A stretch of 18,025 nucleotides of DNA from Cloacimonetes bacterium UBA5835. GTDB taxonomy: Bacteria; Cloacimonadota; Cloacimonadia; Cloacimonadales; Cloacimonadaceae. Of this stretch, positions 14,679 through 18,025 are shown piece after piece. The stretch is taken from NCBI GenBank assembly GCA_002432865.1, contig DJGX01000028.1, forward strand, positions 1-18,025, written 5' to 3'. Both the position numbers and the translations under genes were made by a program. The notes beneath the pieces were generated by a model. That model searched no databases, was not told the origin of the DNA, and saw only the letters and a list, made by a program, of their open reading frames with translations. Position 1 is the first letter of the stretch, and each line of letters opens with the position of its first letter.

Positions 14679-16860
14679 ATCTACTCCCTATACTGCGTAA
14701 ATTGATGTAAATGATAATAAAAATTACTCCGATAACTGCAAACCAAAAAATGGATAGAGCATTAAAAGCCAAAATTTGATAAACTAAAGTAGCCACCATC
14801 CAAGCCAGTACAGTTAAATATCCGAAATCAAAAAGCATCCATTTAAAACCATGCTCCTTAAACAGCATTGTTAAAGCTGCTGCACAAGGTGAATATAGCA
14901 AAATAAAAACCAGATAAGCAAACACAGAAGCATTACTGCCAAAACCCTTTTTGATATTATCCGTCAAGTGCTTGATTGCTCCTTCGTCTTCCGAATTTTG
15001 GTAGAGACCTTGTAAGGTTCCCACAATTGCCTCTTTGGCAAAAAGCCCACTAATTAAAGCTACCGAAGCAGGCCAGTTATCATTTTTAATACCCATTGGC
15101 TGTAAAACCGGAGTAATCAGCTTACCACCAAGTTCTAAAAGCGGAGTTTTTTCGTTTTTGTTTCCCACCGGGATTTGAATAACTTGCAAAATATTAATTA
15201 TTACAATCACCAGCAAAATAGTCTTCCCTGCTCTCAACAAAAAGCTTTTCAGCCGATGCCAGGTATGCATAAAAATCCCATTAATAGTAGGAATATGATA
15301 GGCAGGCAATTCCATCACGAAATCTCCAGGCGCACTCTTAAAAATAGTAGCCTTTAATAATAAACCGGTTAAAATCCCCATTATTATACCCAAAAAATAG
15401 AGAGCAAAAATAACTATATCCGCTCGCTGCGGAAAAAATAACATTACCAGATATGTATAAACAGGTAGCTTTGCCCCACAGGAAATAAATGGAGTTAAAA
15501 TTGATGCAAAAACACGGTCTCTTGGTTTTTCCAAAGTCCTAGTTGCCATAATTGCCGGAACTGTGCAACCAAAACCTACAATCAAAGGAATAAATGCCTT
15601 ACCTGGAAGCCCGATTTTACGCATAAATTTATCGGCAATAAAAGCTGCCCTTGCCATATAACCAGAATCTTCCAGAATAGATAAACTTATGTATATAAAG
15701 AAAATAGGCGGAATAAAACTGCCTATGGTGACCAATCCACCTCCCAAAATTTCACTGAAGAAATAGATTAGCCATTGCGGAACTGACATCAAAGTTAATA
15801 ACTTGCCAAATTGCTCTACAAACAACCAACCCAAATAAACATTAATAATCTCTATGCAGGGCTGGCTAAGCTTTACAGCAACCAAAAAAACCAGATACAT
15901 CACAATAAAGAATATTGGTAAACCAATATAACTATTCAGTACAACTTTATCTACCATATCGGAAAAAGTCCACCGGCTTTTTCTTTTCCGCTTAACTACA
16001 TCTTTTATTAACCCTCTAATATAAGCATAACGATCATCAGCAATTACAACTGCCGGTTCCTGGCCTCTGTGCTTAGCAATAGCCATTCTCTCTTTTTCTA
16101 CAAGCGATCTTTCTTCCTCAGTTAAATGAGAATTTATTTCCGCATCACCTTCAATTAATTTTAGCGCTTGCCACCTACTTTTAATTAAAATCGCATAAGC
16201 ATTTAGTGCTGCATCTTTCTTAAATCTGCCTGAAACTGATTTTTCCGGATCTTCCAAACCTGCCTTAAGCACTATCTGCCATATATTCTCCAAATGTTTT
16301 TCCACTACTTCATCGTAGTGAATCGTATCCGGAACTGGTGGCTGCAAAACATATTCCTCTACTTTTTCCAATATTCGGGAAACATCAATACGCTTATTCA
16401 AAACCAAAGGAATAACTGCAAAACCCAAATGCGAACTTAAATGCTGTGTATCTATCACAATTCCATTATGCTCTGCAATATCTACCATAGATAAACACAT
16501 AATGAGCGGTGCCCCTAACTCCATCAATTGAACTGTTAAATATAAATTCCGTTCAAGATTGGAAGCATCTACAATGTTAATAATTATATCCGGTTTTTCA
16601 GACAAAATGTAATTACGAGCTACAAGTTCATCCGGACTTTCCCCTGCCAGAGAATAGATCCCGGGAAGATCTATAACTTCATAAACCTTATTATTAAAGC
16701 TGCATATCCCAGATTTATGCTCTACTGTTACTCCCGGCCAATTGCCAACCGTTTGTCTGGAACCAGTTAAGGCATTGAAAAGCGTGGTTTTGCCAACATT
16801 TGGATTTCCAGCAAGTGCGATTATAGGTCTATTTCTCATCTGATTGATTCTCATTCTCAT
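14659..16860 (-). CDS. feoB: Ferrous iron transporter FeoB
   Basis: FeoB is the inner-membrane Fe(II) importer with an N-terminal G domain. The 733-residue frame shows G1 GNPNVGKT (18-25), G2 GVTVE (43-47), G3 DLPG (64-67), then a helical GDI-like region and a polytopic membrane domain. The two gate motifs are present: GFGCTVPAIMATR, then GLFAKEAIVGTL. YSPCAAALTMLF lies near the C-terminus. The guanine-recognition motifs are unusual: G4, normally NxxD, reads SMVD (124-127), and G5 lacks the usual Ser-Ala-type motif. The start is uncertain. ATG 16860 has a weak GGAAG; ATG 16839 (M8) gives an N-terminus matching E. coli better. The gene overlaps fur upstream and feoA downstream, so all three are co-transcribed. 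Confidence 0.95.
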   Translation of the reverse strand: MRMRINQMRNRPIIALAGNPNVGKTTLFNALTGSRQTVGNWPGVTVEHKSGICSFNNKVYEVIDLPGIYSLAGESPDELVARNYILSEKPDIIINIVDASNLERNLYLTVQLMELGAPLIMCLSMVDIAEHNGIVIDTQHLSSHLGFAVIPLVLNKRIDVSRILEKVEEYVLQPPVPDTIHYDEVVEKHLENIWQIVLKAGLEDPEKSVSGRFKKDAALNAYAILIKSRWQALKLIEGDAEINSHLTEEERSLVEKERMAIAKHRGQEPAVVIADDRYAYIRGLIKDVVKRKRKSRWTFSDMVDKVVLNSYIGLPIFFIVMYLVFLVAVKLSQPCIEIINVYLGWLFVEQFGKLLTLMSVPQWLIYFFSEILGGGLVTIGSFIPPIFFIYISLSILEDSGYMARAAFIADKFMRKIGLPGKAFIPLIVGFGCTVPAIMATRTLEKPRDRVFASILTPFISCGAKLPVYTYLVMLFFPQRADIVIFALYFLGIIMGILTGLLLKATIFKSAPGDFVMELPAYHIPTINGIFMHTWHRLKSFLLRAGKTILLVIVIINILQVIQIPVGNKNEKTPLLELGGKLITPVLQPMGIKNDNWPASVALISGLFAKEAIVGTLQGLYQNSEDEGAIKHLTDNIKKGFGSNASVFAYLVFILLYSPCAAALTMLFKEHGFKWMLFDFGYLTVLAWMVATLVYQILAFNALSIFWFAVIGVIFIIIYINLRSIGSRYAIRAK

Positions 16861-17287
16861 TTGGATTACACTTCCAACATAATCCCTTTACGCTCAATTC
16901 TATATCTTCGGGCTTAAACTTTAAATCTTTTGCCTGTTTAGCTAGCGCAGGATAAAGCGTGTTCAAATCCGTCTCTAACAAAGCACCACAATTTCTGCAG
17001 ACCCAGTGAATATGTTTTGGGTGACCAAAAATATGCTCATAACGCTCTCTGCCTTCACTACGATCCGCTCTCTGTACTAACCCCGCTTCCAGCAATAAAG
17101 GAATTGTTCTGTAAACTGTCGCCAAAGATATTTCGTTGGTCTTGCTCCTAATTCTGTCATAAAGTTCTTCAGCATTAAAATGAGTATGCATTTGAAAGAC
17201 CTCATCCAGAATATAACGACGCGGCTGAGTGAACTTAAGTCCTTGCTTATCAAGGTATTTTCTAAATATATCAGCATATTCTTCCAT
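16829..17287 (-). CDS. fur: Ferric uptake regulator (Fur family)
   Basis: This is a metal-responsive repressor that binds DNA when loaded with Fe(II). The 152-residue protein has the winged-helix domain at about 1-85, with recognition helix LATVYRTI (55-62). The dimerisation domain has the His-rich run YEHIFGHPKHIHWVC (H85, H89, H92, H94). Structural zinc sites C97-x2-C100 and C137-x2-C140 are both intact. An in-frame ATG lies 30 bp upstream, but the start at 17287 is chosen because AGGAG sits eight bases before it and the upstream codons fall inside the operator. It leads the fur-feoB-feoA operon, so it probably regulates its own uptake genes. A close relative such as Zur or PerR cannot be excluded, but the feo context favours Fur. 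Confidence 0.93.
   Translation of the reverse strand: MEEYADIFRKYLDKQGLKFTQPRRYILDEVFQMHTHFNAEELYDRIRSKTNEISLATVYRTIPLLLEAGLVQRADRSEGRERYEHIFGHPKHIHWVCRNCGALLETDLNTLYPALAKQAKDLKFKPEDIELSVKGLCWKCNPNENENQSDEK
16840..16858 (-). promoter_or_regulatory. Fur-box-like hexamer repeats at the fur/feoB overlap
   Basis: On the minus strand two tandem GAGAAT hexamers and CAATCAG match the 19-bp Fur consensus at 13 positions by eye. The segment lies within coding sequence of both genes (NENENQ in Fur), so the resemblance may be incidental. Confidence 0.25.
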
Positions 17288-17307
17288 TATTTTGTCTCCT
17301 ACTATAT

Positions 17308-17350
17308 TGAGAATCATTTACAATATGATTCAGATGCCCTTATTTGTCAA
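17308..17350 (-). promoter_or_regulatory. Promoter and Fur-box-like operator of fur-feoB-feoA
   Basis: On the minus strand an exact -35 TTGACA reads at 17350-17345. Between it and the fur SD lies a perfect inverted repeat, GAATCAT (17311-17317), 7-bp spacer, ATGATTC (17325-17331). Overlapping it, TGAGAAT-C-ATTTACA (17308-17322) resembles the classic Fur box (TGATAAT-N-ATTATCA) with three mismatches. Both suggest iron-dependent autoregulation. The -10 is unclear (TATTGT at 19-bp spacing). Confidence 0.65.
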
Positions 17351-17610
17351 GTGCGATTTTTTCCCCTCCGCTAAGTTGTTTATTTTATATCTGTTCTCTT
17401 TATACATCGAGAGCTTTTCTAATGAATATCAAAATTATCGATACATCGTGATTATGGATGAAGCTATCTGTTTTTGACTTTAACCGAACTTCAGCTTTGA
17501 AAGTATCAGGTAATGAAATACTTTTCCTGTTATATCAACTTCTCGTTGCAAACATTTCAGATGGGTTGGGTTGGAATTGTTCGTTATTTGTAGCTTCGAA
17601 GTGATTTTCT

Positions 17611-17722
17611 GTTTTAACTCTAAACCGAGCTTCAGCTTTGAAAGTATCAGGTAATGAACGAATTTTCCTGTTGCCTCTGCTTCTCGTTGCAAATTCAAGA
17701 AGGATCGGTTTAGAGTCAAAAC
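17611..17722. repeat. 112-bp inverted-repeat-bounded cassette, first
   Basis: GTTTTAACTCTAAACCGA (17611-17628) and TCGGTTTAGAGTCAAAAC (17705-17722) are inverted copies matching at 17 of 18 positions. The interior contains the second 59-bp core unit. The length and ends are MITE-like, but no flanking target duplication was identified. Confidence 0.7.
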
Positions 17723-17736
17723 TTCCACCGATGCTT

Positions 17737-17848
17737 GTTTTGACTTACAATTTTGCCACTACCCTCTCTGTAATAACATACCTAAAATTATAAACATTTC
17801 CATCCGAGCTATAACTGGTCTCCCAACTTCAAAATTGTGAGTTAAAAC
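17737..17848. repeat. 112-bp inverted-repeat-bounded cassette, second
   Basis: The ends GTTTTGACTTACAATTTTG (17737-17755) and CAAAATTGTGAGTTAAAAC (17830-17848) are inverted copies with two mismatches, and the pairing extends three more bases on each side. It is exactly as long as the preceding cassette and shares the terminal GTTTTgACT, but its interior is unrelated. A 14-bp spacer separates the two. Confidence 0.7.
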
Positions 17849-18025
17849 AAGAAAAGAGCACACTGGCAGATGAGTTACAGCTTTGAAAGTATCAGGTAAT
17901 GAAATACTTTTCCTGTTATGTCAACTTCTCGTTGCAAACATTTCAGATGGGTTGGGTTGGAATTGTTCGTTATTTGTGGCTTCGAAGTGATTTTCTGTTT
18001 TAACTCTAAACCGAGCTTCAGCTTT

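Larger units (their letters stand above)
17470..18025. repeat. Complex repeat array, continuing beyond the window
   Basis: Three copies of a 59-bp core (17494-17552, 17635-17693, 17880-17938) begin GCTTTGAAAGTATCAGG and end CTTCTCGTTGCAAA. Copies 1 and 3 belong to a longer block, 17492-17639 and 17878-18025, identical at 146 of 148 positions, implying a 386-bp higher-order period. The array holds two inverted-repeat-bounded cassettes (see below). The minus strand could encode short repeated peptides, but the frames are interrupted and no RBS or known domain is present, so no gene is called. Confidence 0.85.

Noticed and set aside
16393..16407. LNKRID in FeoB read as a relocated G4 NKxD motif
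   Set aside because: It has one residue too many for NKxD and sits at the G5 position, so it cannot stand in for the changed SMVD motif without structural evidence.
17288..17317. N-terminally extended Fur start
   Set aside because: The extra ten codons fall within the operator and SD; AGGAG is correctly placed for 17287.
17480..17728. An 82-residue minus-strand protein gene
   Set aside because: It lies wholly within repeats, has no SD before its ATG and no recognisable domain, and the third copy is out of phase. It is reported as a finding only.
17611..17848. Integron attC sites
   Set aside because: The inverted termini (GTTTTrACT...AGTyAAAAC) do not show the RYYYAAC/GTTRRRY core pair, and no integrase or cassette genes are present.
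17494..17938. CRISPR array
   Set aside because: The repeated unit is 59 bp, the spacing is unequal (141 and 245 bp), the units differ internally, and no cas gene is near.

Overview
The window is AT-rich bacterial chromosome with tightly packed housekeeping genes. Its gene content and protein style fit a diderm of the FCB group, most plausibly a Cloacimonadota ('Candidatus Cloacimonas'-like) organism. That assignment is inference from gene order and general resemblance; no database was consulted.

Layout. (1) 1-314: non-coding, downstream of frr, with a cluster of compact palindromes and a tandem 9-mer. (2) 315-4159, minus strand: a translation operon rplM-rpsI-rpsB-tsf-pyrH-frr (uL13, uS9, uS2, EF-Ts, UMP kinase, ribosome recycling factor). 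A folded RNA-like segment lies just before rpsB. (3) 4160-4608: a divergent intergenic region with promoter-like signals and repeated 7-mers. (4) 4609-5400, plus: an exported caspase-fold protein whose catalytic Cys position is Ser. (5) 5740-10259, plus: an overlapping chain of an ABC ATPase, a MacB/FtsX-type permease, a YihY/BrkB-family membrane protein and purH. (6) 10472-10562: tRNA-Ser(GGA) with encoded CCA. (7) 10691-13928, plus: sppA and rng, one base apart, closed by a textbook intrinsic terminator. (8) 14388-17287, minus: a Fur-feoB-feoA iron-uptake operon with a Fur-box-like operator between its promoter and the first gene. (9) 17470-18025: a non-coding or pseudo-coding repeat array that runs off the window end.

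How the genes work together. The minus-strand operon makes ribosome assembly, elongation and recycling factors plus UMP kinase. The plus-strand operons serve the envelope (exporter, YihY protein, SppA) and nucleotide/RNA metabolism (PurH, RNase G). The iron operon couples the sensor (Fur) to the ferrous transporter (FeoB) and its small partner (FeoA), with apparent autoregulation.

Best candidates for something new are the repeat array at the right end, which contains two 112-bp inverted-repeat-bounded cassettes inside a probable 386-bp higher-order period; the structured leader before rpsB; and the exported pseudocaspase with its own promoter and flanking inverted repeat. No insertion sequence, prophage, CRISPR array or rRNA was seen.
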